Positions 1-12,400 of a stretch of 64,000 nt of DNA are shown in pieces (position 1 is the stretch's first letter; each line of letters starts with the position of its first letter). Origin of the DNA: Solea solea (Eukaryota > Chordata > Actinopteri > Pleuronectiformes > Soleidae). Under the pieces are notes generated by a model. It was not told the DNA's origin, searched no databases, and saw only the letters and a program-made list of their open reading frames with translations. The position numbers and the translations under genes are program-made. The stretch lies in NCBI RefSeq assembly GCF_958295425.1, contig NC_081141.1, positions 14,665,204 through 14,729,203 on the forward strand, written 5' to 3'.

Positions 1-406
1 AAAAGTAACTTAATCACTCCGCTTTCATTTCTTCATTTTGTTTGTTTATGCCCATTACTTTTGCATGTGCAGAGTTCTCTGTCCTCTCATTGGTCAACAT
101 CACTGGTATGACAGAACACAAAGTAGAAGGCAGAGAAAAAAAAATCAAACACACCTTCTTTCGGGAAGTCGTGAGACATCCTAGACTGTCTTTGATTGCC
201 ATTAATGATGTCATACTACAAGGGTCCCAACACCCTCTGTTGTCTGTATGACTGGGCTATAACTGTAGTGTATCCTCGGAGTTCTGTCTCTCAGTGTGTC
301 CTCTTAGCGTGGAGCACCAGGTAAGTGTCTGCTCCTCCCTTGATCCGGGTCAGTATCCCCAGAATATATGTTTCTGTTGTCTAACTTCAGCTCTCTCTCC
401 CACCAG
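1..406. other. 5' flank / probable intron 1 of itga2, no exon identified
   Basis: This stretch precedes the first recognisable itga2 exon. No signal-peptide exon is visible. A donor-like GTAAGT follows CACCAG at 321, but the frame that would join the next exon has a TAG at 305-307 and no ATG after it, so it is not a coding exon 1. Most likely this is intron, with the first exon to the left of the window. Confidence 0.5.
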
Positions 407-3400
407 TTGACAGAGTATGGCAGTCAGAGTCCTTCAACGTGGGCACGGCAGGTGCAAAGATCTTCACTGGTCCAGCGACGGAGGAGTTTGGCTACACAGT
501 CCTACAAACAACAAACCATCAAGGCAAATGGTGAGAATTTAAACAGTCACTTCAGAATGTATTTAGTTCGGTGAAAGGACGGTGATTTTAAACAGCCGTT
601 GTGACACACTGATTGTTCCTGATGCATTTCATAGTGAATAAATTAGAACTCAGTGTTGAAGTTGGTTGTGTGTGAAAAGTTGTCCTCGCTTCTCACTAAT
701 ACAATACCACAATACACATCGTCTTTCCTATTTCACCACCATGAGGTGTGAGATTTCTACTGAATTTAAGTAAACCACCAGACCTGTGTGCCCACATTCT
801 GCTTCACAGAGCATCACAGAGGACTCTCAGTCTTTGTCTTTAACAGTCCCCCCCCTAATACTGTAAAAAGATCTTTTCTTTTCACAAGCAACATGCAGGC
901 AAGACTGATAGTAGTAGTAAGTAACCAATCTCCTCAGCCGTGTCTGGAAGTTACACACTCTGAGTCACAGTCTAAGAGTCACTCACTGTCTGGCGTGTCC
1001 ACTTTGTGTAAACTGGGGGATTTACATTGACATCTGACAGTATTTTCCACATTAGTTAACACATATATTATCTTGACCTGTACTAAAAATGACTTCATTG
1101 ACATCTGTAAATAACCATTTCCAAGCAGCTTAAGTCTGATTCAGCTCCTGCCTGTTTACACGATTGTGCACTGTAAACAAAAACACACAGGCTTCCCTCT
1201 CACGGTGGGAGCCCATGAGAGTGGGTGGAGAGATGAATATGTGTGGTTTTCTGCAGGCTCCTGGTCGGCGCTCCGTGGAGCGGTTTCAGTCGAAACAGGA
1301 AGGGAGATGTTTACAAGTGTCCAGTCACGGGGTCCAGAAACAGCTGTGACAAGCTCAATCTTCAAGGTACGGCTTGACGTTTTAATGTGAAACTGTTCTA
1401 AAATCTCCACGTGAACTTTAATCGACTGCTGTCTTTGCCACTGTGTTCACAGATTCCATCAGTATTCCAGATGTTAGAAATGTCAACCAAAACATGAGCC
1501 TGGGTTTCACTCTCAGCCGAATGCCTACCGTCGATGATCTGATGGTACGTTTGTGCATGTGAACGTATGTACATGTGCATAGGTGTAAAAAAGGTTAAAA
1601 AAAAGAAATCAGTGTAGTTTTAACATGTTTAATCATGTATGTGTTATTATACTGTTCATGTTAAACTAGCAATAGCTATAAACTCTATGTACAGCACATT
1701 ATTTTTATTGGAGCTATGTTAACTGTATTGACTGTACTGTATTTGAATAAAGCTCTATTCTATTCTTTGACATTTATGTCAACATCTAGTTTTTAGGTGG
1801 CACGAATTATCCATCATGTAAGTGAATTTATAGCTGCAAGCAGGAAGTACTGAGCACCCACTGAGAGGTGACGCACGTTTCACCTTAGCCATATTTATAA
1901 ATAAACACAGACATTAGACATTTCTGAGAGCCTTTTAAGGATGCTGACAGACTTGAACATCTGGTAATATCTCCTCTTTCTTCTTCTGTGGTCATCTGAA
2001 ACAGGTGTGTGGTCCTCTCTGGGGACAACTGTGTGGCTCTCAGAACTTCTACCCTGGAGTATGTGCAAAAATGAGCCCCCTCTTCCAGCCTCAACCTGCC
2101 TTCTCCCCTGCTGTCCAGAGTGAGTGTTTTATGTAGCAAAAATGGCAAAGTTTCAATTCAATGTTTTCATGAATAGGTATTTTTAATTACTGTTTGTCTT
2201 CTGGCTTTAAAGCTCATTAGCATGATGGTGTCCTGTAATTGCAGCTGTTCTTACACATGATGCGTTTTTAAAGCTGTAGTGTGTAACTAAGCCTGTCAGC
2301 GCCACACGACTCTCTCGTGACAATCCTCAACATAGCAGTGTTTTGTTTTTGTGTTTGTGGTGCCGATGCAGGGAAGGTGGAAGCATGACAGGGAGATGAC
2401 AGCGAATGTTAGGTTATTGAATTGTCCCCAGTTCTCTGAAACATGACTGAGGTTACACTAAATGTGCAATTTAGTGTATGTTTTTCTGGCTGCTTTTTAG
2501 TCTGGCTTTAGCTGGCTTTGCATTAGGGCTGAACAATGAATCGCAATAATGTGTGTCAAACTATCCTTTTAGATGAATTATTGTACTGATCTACACACAT
2601 CTTATTCTACAGACCGAAGAGAACATCTTTGTGTCTCAAAGATCTGTACAAATAGCACACAGTAATCAGTTTTATTAAATATAATGATGAAAATAATGAC
2701 CATTCCCTCTGATATCGCTAGTTATATCGCAATCGCAATTCCTGTCAAAATCACAAATCACAATTAAATATTTATTCAAATATTGAAGAGAACAGTCGGG
2801 ATACGGACCTAGTGGCATCCTTTCAGAAAGCTCTGCAGGCTCACCTGAGACGTGGGGTAGCGACACTAACAGTGTTATAGTGACAGAAATTACACACTAA
2901 ATAACAAAAAAGGCCACTCATGGCTCGTCTCTGAAAAAGAAATGTTTTTCTTATAGCTTTAGTGAAAAAACTGAACATAATTGTTTTCTCTTGTGATATT
3001 TGTAGCATGCGGCGGGCCTATGGATATCGTAATTGTTCTGGACGGTTCCAACAGCATTTATCCTTGGGAGCCAATGACCCTTTTCCTCAAGAAACTCATA
3101 CCCGCACTTGACATTGGGCCAAAAAGCACACAGGTAACAGTCAGGAAGCAGGAAATACAACTCTTAAATTGATTTAGTTTGCTATTTTATTGGCTGAGGT
3201 TTGTCGAATCATCTTTTCTTGCGGCAGGTCAGTGTGATTCAGTACGCCGTCGATCCCAAGTTTGAATTCAGACTGAACGACTTTAAAACCAAAGAGGAGA
3301 TGATCGCTGCGGTGTCAGAAATCACACAGATGTATGGCCATTCTACCAACACTTTCCATGCGATCCAGTATGCCAGGTTTGTCTTACAGCTGACAATAAC

Positions 3401-6400
3401 CTGTCATTTTATTATCTTTTTGCTTCACCTATTAATTGATTGTCTGTTTACCTGTATTTTCTGTTATTCCCTGATTGTGTTTTTATTTTAATGCACACTG
3501 TATTTAAGCTTTTAAATTTGATTTATTATTATTTATTTACCGATATATGACATTTTGTTGAACTAAAGTAACAGAGGAAACAATGTGTGTGCACTCTTTG
3601 CAGCCAGTGGGGTTTCAATCCAGTGAATGGGGCTCGTACTGGTGCTGCCAAAGTAATGGTGGTCGTCACTGATGGAGAATCTCATGACGAGGCTTTCAGA
3701 GATACAGTCATTGAGGAATGTGAAAAGAAAGGCATCACCCGCTTTGGTATCGCTGTAAGTGAGAAGCTGCTATTGTAGCAACTCATTTATGTCTCATTTA
3801 ATCTCACATTTAGTTGCACTTGTTTGTTATGTATTATAATCTGCAGTCATTCTTTGATAGTCATAGCTAAACCAGTGAAACGGTTATAACAGATTATTTC
3901 AGTTGGCTCAATAATGATGTCTGATTTTTTTTCTTGTTTCTAGGTCTTGGGTTATTATATAAGAAACAACATCGACACAGAAAATCTCATCAAAGAAATC
4001 AAATCCATCGCCAGTTTGCCCACTGAGAGGTTCTTCTTCAATGTGTCTGAAGAGGCAGCTCTGTCCACCATTGCTGGAACACTGGGAGACCGCATCTTCA
4101 ACATAGAAGGTGCATATTATATTTCTCCTTTCTCCTGTCTGTTTTTGTCCTGTCATATTTGCTTTGAACTTGTGTTGAGTGTTGATCTGCTCCACTGTTT
4201 CTGATCCACAAGGCACTGGAAAAGGGGGTGACAACTTTCAGATGGAGATGTCACAGGTTGGATTCAGTGCGCACTACTCCAGCCAGCAGGTACTGCCTTT
4301 TATACTTCCTAAACTTATTACTTAAACATTATTATGCCATTGCAACTTTATCACATTGTGCTTCGTTAGATAGATTGTTTGAAAGGGAGTAGGGAGAAGT
4401 ATAAACTTAGACACACAACTCAAGTTATGGACTACTGTATCCCATATTTACATATTTACAGTATTTTAGAATACGTCTGGCTTTAAACACGACCATTTCC
4501 ATTACGGTCCTGGATTATCCTTACATTTATTTAAACTTTGTGTTTTTGCTCACATATTAGCTGAGATTAAGGAAGTCCAGGTTGAAGCCTTAATAGATTT
4601 CAATGTAGTACTCAGGGATTTTCACTCCTTTTAGCAAGAATTCAACATATCAGTGAAGTATAGTTTTAATACTTGTGTGTTGCCAAAATGTGTTGTTTTA
4701 GAAAGTGATGATGCTGGGAGCGGTGGGAGCCTATGGTTGGAGTGGGACTGTCGTCCATCAAAAAGGGTCCAAAGCAGACATTATCCCTTTCTCAGCCTTT
4801 GAGGAGACGCTTCAAGACAGAAACCACAGCTCACTGTTGGGTATGCATTCACAGTTTATCAAGTCAATCAGTTTATTTTAAATGTGATGTGTGGAAAGTA
4901 TGTACAACGGTGACCTTTAGTGCTTGAAACGGCTTCTGCAATCCCAATTCAAAACATTGAAGAGCGCAGCACAGCGACTGTTTTATTTTTATAGATATTG
5001 AACCTATTTTTTTAATTTTCACATCTCAGCAACAGGTCTAGGGCCACACGGTGATGTAGTGGTTAGCACTCTTGCCTTGCAGCGAGAAGACCCGGTTTCG
5101 AGCCCCAGTTGGAACAAGGGCCTTTCTGCATGGAGTTTGCATGTTCTCCCCGTGTGTGCGTGGGTTCTCTCCGGGTTCTCCGGCTTCCCCCCACAGTCCA
5201 AAAACATGCAATGTGGGGATTGGGTAAATTGGACACCCTAAATTGACCGTGAGTGTGAGAGTGAATGGTTGTTTGTCTCTATCTGTGTGTGGCCCTGCGA
5301 TGGACTGGCGAACTGTCCAGGGTGTACCCTGCCGATGACTGATGATGATGACTATATGCATCAAGTATCTGCAAACAGCGTGTATGAAAGAGGGAGAGAG
5401 TGTTAGTTTGCTCCCCTGTCCTGGAGAAAATTATCCACACCAGCCTTTTTTTTTTCAATTTCCTCTCCACTGTCTTCAGTGCTTTATTTTTTTAAACACA
5501 TGTCCTCTGCAGACCCTTGTCTTGTTCATCCTGTGGTTAAGATGTTTTTGAGAGGGGCAGTGAGACTTTTTAGGTTTAGTAAGATTCAGAATACTTGACC
5601 GTAGCTGCAGCTTGCTGTGTACATTCTGCTGGTAATCTGTGAAGTGAAGTGGTACGAGCTGTGTTATTGTGTGGATGGTGGTGGTGGTTGGGGCAACAGA
5701 CCAAAACACCAGAGTTTGCAACCCACAAATGAAAATGTATTTTGTGAATGTACTGTCTGATCCATTGCTTTTAGTAAAGCCAGTGTTGGCAAGTACAAGA
5801 AAGAGACGGTAGAATGTCTAATAGGTAATGTGTTAATACTTGTGGACATTCCCAGGTTACTCTGTCACCACACTGACTGAAGGCTCTACAGTGTACTTTG
5901 TGGCCGGTGCACCTCGCTCCAACCACTCTGGTCAAGTTATCGTCTACACTGTCAACGCTCAGAAGAAAACTGCTGTAATAGATCATGAAAGAGGGAAGCA
6001 GGTACTAACAGTGAAACGTGTGAAAATACCTATGAACATTTGATGTGCAACCATAAAAAATGGTTTCATTTTTGTCGTAGATCGGCTCATACTTTGGGAG
6101 CGTCCTGTGCTCCCTTGACGTGGACAAAGACGGGGTGACAGAACTCCTTCTGGTTGGTGCGCCAATGTTCATGAGTGAGCTGAACAGGGAACAAGGCAGG
6201 GTCTATCTCTTCTCTGTCACCAAGGTAAAAATGAGTAAAGTGTCAAAGTTTTGTTTGACAGTCTGGATCTCAAGTGAACAAGAGATGATTGTGGACATAT
6301 ACATAGTTCATTGTGATAAATTTGTGTTTCCAAGTTGGTGACATTAATTTCTTCCAGTCTCTGCTCTCCGTCTTTACATTTAAAGGGTATACTGAATGAG

Positions 6401-9400
6401 CAGGGGTTCCTCATTGGTCCACCTGCCACTGAAAATGCACGTTTTGGGATGGCTATCTCTGCCATTCCTGACCTGGACCTCGATGGTTACAATGACGTTG
6501 TGGTTGGTGCACCACTGGAGGACAAACAAAAAGGCGTCATTTACATTTACAATGGAGAGAAGAAGACATTAAACAAACAGTTCTCACAGGTTTGATTTAG
6601 ATTATCCTGTGTCTTTGAGTTAAAAAATACTACAATATTCTGATTAATTCAGCTCCTTGTATGTAAAATTGTCTTTTTCAGAAAATCCTCGGCTCCAAAC
6701 TGGATCATCAGTTGCAGTATTTTGGAAGGTCCCTCGATAGCTTCACAGATCTAAATGATGATTCACTCCCAGACCTCTCTGTTGGTGCATATGGCAAAGT
6801 GGTGCAGCTCTGGTGAGTTAAAACATGCAACATGTGCTGAATTCTATCTTGTGATCAACGGTGAATGAGTACATTATGTAATGAGTAACTGATTGAGTCA
6901 TTTTTAACCCTGTTTTCCAGGTCCCGAGGTGTGGCAGTTGTTACAACTAAAGCATCTTTCAACCCCAATAAAATCAACATTTTCAACAAAGCCTGTAACA
7001 TTAATGGACGCAAGCTTTCGTGTTTCAACACCAACCTTTGTTTCACTGCTGCATTCAGGCCTAAGAGTCCTGTTGGACCCATTGGTAAATCAGTTTACTC
7101 ATAGACTTCTTCAGAACATGTAGATTTTGTTTACTTAAAATAACAGTTCAGTTTTGTGGGAAACCTTTTGGGAAACTGTTATCTTTGGATGGAGTCAACT
7201 AAGCTAAGCTAACAAGCTGTGGACTCTAAATATGACTATTTAGACATCAAATCATCTAACTTTCAAGAAAAATATCGCTGAAGAGTTGATTTATTGTCTT
7301 TCTTTCTTTTAGACATATCGTACACTTTGACTCTCGACGCTGACTTAGAAGCCTCACGAGTGACATCAAGAGGAATGTTCACAAAAAACAACGAACGCTT
7401 CCTCACGGAAACGGCAAAGGTGTCATCTACACCTCTTTGTCGAGACTACCAGGTCTATGTTCAGGTAGTTGATTTCATGTGTTGGTTCCAGAATCTGATT
7501 AGAGAGTGTCAGTAATTGTTGTTTTTATTCGATATTAAAATGATCTCAGGATTTATCCATATATGATTTTGTTCCATAGGAGACACCAGACTTTGTCAAT
7601 TCCCTCAGTCTGAAAGTGGAAATCGAGCAGAAGAATGCGGATGTGAATCCTGTCCTCGACATGTTTGCTCCCAGTGCCTCGCAATTCTTTGTAAGTGACT
7701 GACACAGTGTTGTTTTCTAGTTGTATTTGACCCTAAATGACCGACAAGAAACACATCCAGTGACACACGGCATTTAAAATTACATGTTGTTCATGGGTGA
7801 GTGCGTGTAATAATTATGTGGTTTCAAAAAAAAGTACAGTTTTTCAGTTGGTCACGCAAGTTTTACAGACACACACTGTGTGTTTACCCCAAAACAGAAT
7901 TAAAGTGTATCCAATGCATCACCACTGAAGTATAAAACAGCATCCTGTGCTGAATTTGCTGCTCTATTATTGTTTCAGATCCCCTTCACTAAAGACTGTG
8001 GCTCTGATGAGGTGTGCATCAGTGACTTGGTGCTGAGTGTTAAGACGGACTCAAAAGCGTCCAGGTAAGAATTCATACTCAGTTACATACAGTATATCAT
8101 ATGTACAGTATAGAGGTCATTCATGCTCAATGTCATTGCCTTGATGTAAGGGTTTGGATCCTCAGGATTCTGAAGTTGAAAGAAAAATAATACTGTGCTA
8201 CAGAGCTAGTTCAAGCATGACCGTGCCTGTCTTTGCCATGAGTCATTTGGGAAGTGAGGATAGGTATATTTAAGGCAATCAAAACCAGAGCTTTTTTTTG
8301 TTGGTGTTGTTTTGGTTACAGTAACCTGAGCTTTTCTGTTGCAGCTCGGCTCCCATTCTGGTCAGCGCTAATAACCGAGAGCTCTCTTTTCAAGTTGCTG
8401 TGAAGAATAAAAAAGAGAACGCATACAACACTCGGGTCGTGGCCACGTTCTCCAACAACCTCTACTACTCCTCCGTCTTTCCTCCTGTGAGTGAAAAAGA
8501 ATTAACAGAGAGCAGGACATTTTTTTTTAGGCACATGTTTCACCAGGTTACAACTAATACATTCACTGAAACAAAAGGGTGTAAAGGAATTTGTGTTGTG
8601 TTTTTTTGTCTGTGTAGGTGAGGTGAATTGATAAGATTTCTTTGGTTTTTTTTGCAGACGGACAATGTCAAATGCACCTCGACACAAGCAGAGACCGTCA
8701 CATGCCTGGTGGGATACCCAGCGTTAAAAAAGAATGAAGAGGTATGAGCCAAGAAAAAACTGAATTGTTGTGGTCGCTGTTGTCACAGAAAGTGACGTCA
8801 AACACTTTATGTTATTGCAGATCAAATTTCAGATCAACTTTGAGTACAGTCTTGAGGAACTTCAAAAGCGAGCTGAGGTGAAATTCGAGGCCATGAGGTA
8901 CATTAAGCAATTGTGTCTTGTAATTAAAAATGTAATACTTCTTTATAGTTCCTTGAGTATTTGTCTTTTCTTCACAGTGACGGTAAAGAGGAAAGACCTG
9001 CAGACAACAAAGTGGACATATCCATTCCTGTTCAGTATGATGCAGGGATCATTTTATCACGGTGACTTACAATTTTCCAGTCTTTTCCCTATTTTCAGTC
9101 ATGAAGTCATTGACATTTAAATAAATGCTCATGTTTGTATAATTTATTCATCACAGGCAGTCAAATATCAATTTCTACGTGGCAAATGCAACCACAGATG
9201 TAGTAACGACGGTGGACTCTCTAGAAGACATCGGCCCAGAGTTTAACTTCACAGTAAAGGTGCAGTAAATTATTCTTCAAATTCAAAGGTATTTTCCCAT
9301 TTATATTAAAAAAAGAAAAAAAGAAATCATCATAATATAAATATATGTATATGTTCTTTTTAAAGGTTTCAACAGGTCACTTTGTGGTCAGTCTCCTATA

Positions 9401-12400
9401 TCTGAGTATTGATCTGCCGATTACCACTAAAGGTGGAAATCAGATCTTCTACGTTACCAAAGTGGACACGCAAACAGTGAGTACTCAAAATGTTATAAAA
9501 AATGTATTAATAAACTTTTTTTTAACCAGATTAACATCCCAGTTGACACAATCTGATATGTGTAGTTACAACATAACTGGCTAGGGCTTCTCTACCTGCA
9601 GGGAGGTTCTGTCACCTGTGATTCTCAGGGCCTGGTTGATCCACTGAAGATCGGGGTGAAAAGCCAAAAAGTGTCTTTCTCAGAGGAGAGCTTCAGAGGT
9701 TCAGACAAACTGGTCAGTCATTCTGTTTTTTCTTTAATTAATATTCTTATCATTTTAATTTACTGATAATGCAGATGCAGATCTTCTTTCGGCTTCTCCC
9801 TTTAGGGGTCACCACAGCAGATCATCTGCCTCCATCTTGCCCTTTCCCTTGTGTCCTCCTCTTCTGTGACACCAACTGTCCTCATGTCCTCCTTCACAAC
9901 ATCCATGAACCTTCTCTGTGGTCTTCCTTTTTTCTTCCTGCCCCACAGCGCCATCTTCAACATCCAATATGATCACTATCCCTCCTCTGCATGTTCAACC
10001 TGAGCTGTCCTTCAAATATGCTAATTTAATCCAGTCCATCCTGGTCACTCCCAATGGTAATCTCAGCATCTTCAGCTCTGCTGATCCCTGATGTATCCCA
10101 CTTTCACTTTCAACCCAGGAATCACTCCCACTGCACACCTCACCACTGTCTCACTGTCCTCATACATGTCCTGCATCACCCTCACATACTTCTCTGGCTC
10201 TCCAGACCTCTTCATACAATACCACAGTTCCACAAAGACACAGTGCAACTCCTTCTGAATCTTCTCAGTATTTCTCGCATCTGTGGTTCTCTTTCTTGGC
10301 ATACAACCATATTGCTGCTCACTGATCTTCACTTCTTTCCTTAACTGGGCTTCAACAACTCTTTCCCACATCTTCATGGTGCAGCTGATCAACTTTGAAC
10401 CTCTTTCATTACTACAGTTCTGCACATCACCTTTGTTCTTAAAGGTGACACCACCACACTTCTTCTCCATTCCTCAGGCATTTTCTCACTCTCCAAGATT
10501 GGGTTCATACATCTCCATACCTCCACAGGCGTGTCATCTGGACCCCCTGCCTCCCCACTCTTCATCCTCTTCATAGCTGCCCTCACTTTCTCCTTACTAA
10601 TCCTCTGCACTTCCTGCGTCACTATCTCCCATCCACCTGTCCTCCTCTCTCTCTCATTTTCTTCACTCATAAGAAAATAGTCCTTCGATTCAAGTCCTCC
10701 TCTCCTTCCCTAGTGTCCAGCCTCTCATTCAACTCAGTATAAGCCTTTTCCTTTGCCTTTGCCACCTCTACCCTTGCTGTATACCTAGACTCCCACTACT
10801 CCTGCCCACTTTCTTCATCTCCCTGGCTGTCCCACTTTTTCTTTGTCATCCTCTTCCTTTGGATACTTTCTTGTACTTCCTCATTCCACCACCACGTTCC
10901 CTTATCTTCTCTCCTCTGGTCAGAGGAAACACCAAACACTATCTTGGCTGTATCCCTCACCATGTTAGCTGCACTTTCCCAATGATCCGGTAACTTATCA
11001 TTACCTCTCAGAGCCCGTTGCAACTCCTTCCTGATCTCTGCACAACATTGTTCCTTTTTCAGTTTCCGCCATTTGATCCTCGGCTCTGCCTTCACTCGCT
11101 TCCTCTTCTTGGTTTCCAAAGTCGTCCTACAGAATACCAAACGATGCTGCCTAGCCACGCTCTCGCCTGGCACCTCTATCACCTTGCACCTCTCCTATCT
11201 CCTTCAGATGGCCTCTTCTGCATAGTCTCCCTGTGAAGATCTTCCTCCACTCTTATAGGCCACCTTCTGTTCCTCCCTCCTCTTGAAATATGTATTCACC
11301 ACAGCCATTTCCACCCTTTTCACAAAATCGTCAACCATCTGTCCTTCCACGTTCCTCTCCTTAACCCCACACCTGCCCAACACACTCTAATACTTCCTCC
11401 AACTTCCTCCAGACCTCGTCTTTCTCTTTTACCTGACAACCAACTTGTGGGACATAAGCACTCACAGCATTCGACATCACACTGTCTATTTCTAGCTTGA
11501 CACTGATTCTGTTTGACACTCTCGTCACCTGCAGAACACTCTTCCACTACCTCTACCCCTTCTATCTATATAAGGCGATACATCGCTTTCTATCTACACC
11601 AACATTTGGAATACACCTCCGATGCCTTGCTTCCCTTTCTATATGGTCTCTTGTACACACAGTATATCTACCTTCATTCTCTCTGTTATATCAGCCACTT
11701 CTGTCCCGTTACCAGTCATAGTGTCTACATTTCAAGTCCTTACACTCATCACCACACTCGTACCACTGGATGTGGCCCCCTTCAGTGGCTGGGTCGATAA
11801 TGCAGATGCAGATAATTCTTTGAAATTGTGGCTATGCTGAAATGTACTCATAAATGGTTTTTTTTTTGACAGGACTGCAAGAGTGCAACATGCAAGAATA
11901 TAAAATGCATCCTCAAAGACACTAAAGTTAAGAGTGACTACTTTGTGACAGTGAAAACACGGATCTGGAGTGGCACGTTTATTAGGGTACATCATTTCTC
12001 TAATAACCTTTTTTTATGTCCATCTTTATTCCTGCCAATACTTTTCTTATGTTACTCATCTAGAGATTAATTATGATGGTTTTTAGTTGTTTTATTTGTA
12101 TTTTTTTTGTTATGACAGGCCACCTATCAGAGCGTCGAGCTGACATCCAGTGTTGATATTGAAACCGCCAACCCGGATCTTCTCATTATCGGCCTCAAAC
12201 AGCTTCCTGTAAGGTCCCATTTCACAGCAACCATGAATCATGAGACTTGCTGTCTGATATTGAACGTGTTTTACCATCTACATTAAAACACCTTTCATTT
12301 GATTTTTGAACATTTGACTCATGACATAAGACACATGATTGTTTACAAAATTGTTTCTAAAAATGTGATTTACAGGTGTGAGGTGTGAAGTGCTTGTTTA

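Noticed and set aside
260..326. Possible first exon of itga2 ending at the GTAAGT at 321
   Set aside because: The frame required by the next exon has a TAG at 305-307 with no ATG after it.
1700..1765. AATAAAGCTCTATTCTATTC as a LINE tail or a poly(A) site
   Set aside because: It is short and isolated, and lies within itga2 intron 4 with no adjoining LINE body.
5042..5110. tRNA-like sequence with A and B boxes (also at 36670, 42410 and 45235)
   Set aside because: These are SINE heads: they continue into SINE bodies, and the sequence does not fold into a complete cloverleaf with proper acceptor arms.
9769..11840. Several plus-strand ORFs of 60-130 codons in itga2 intron 26
   Set aside because: They are opposite-strand shadows of the decayed LINE, whose coding sense is minus.
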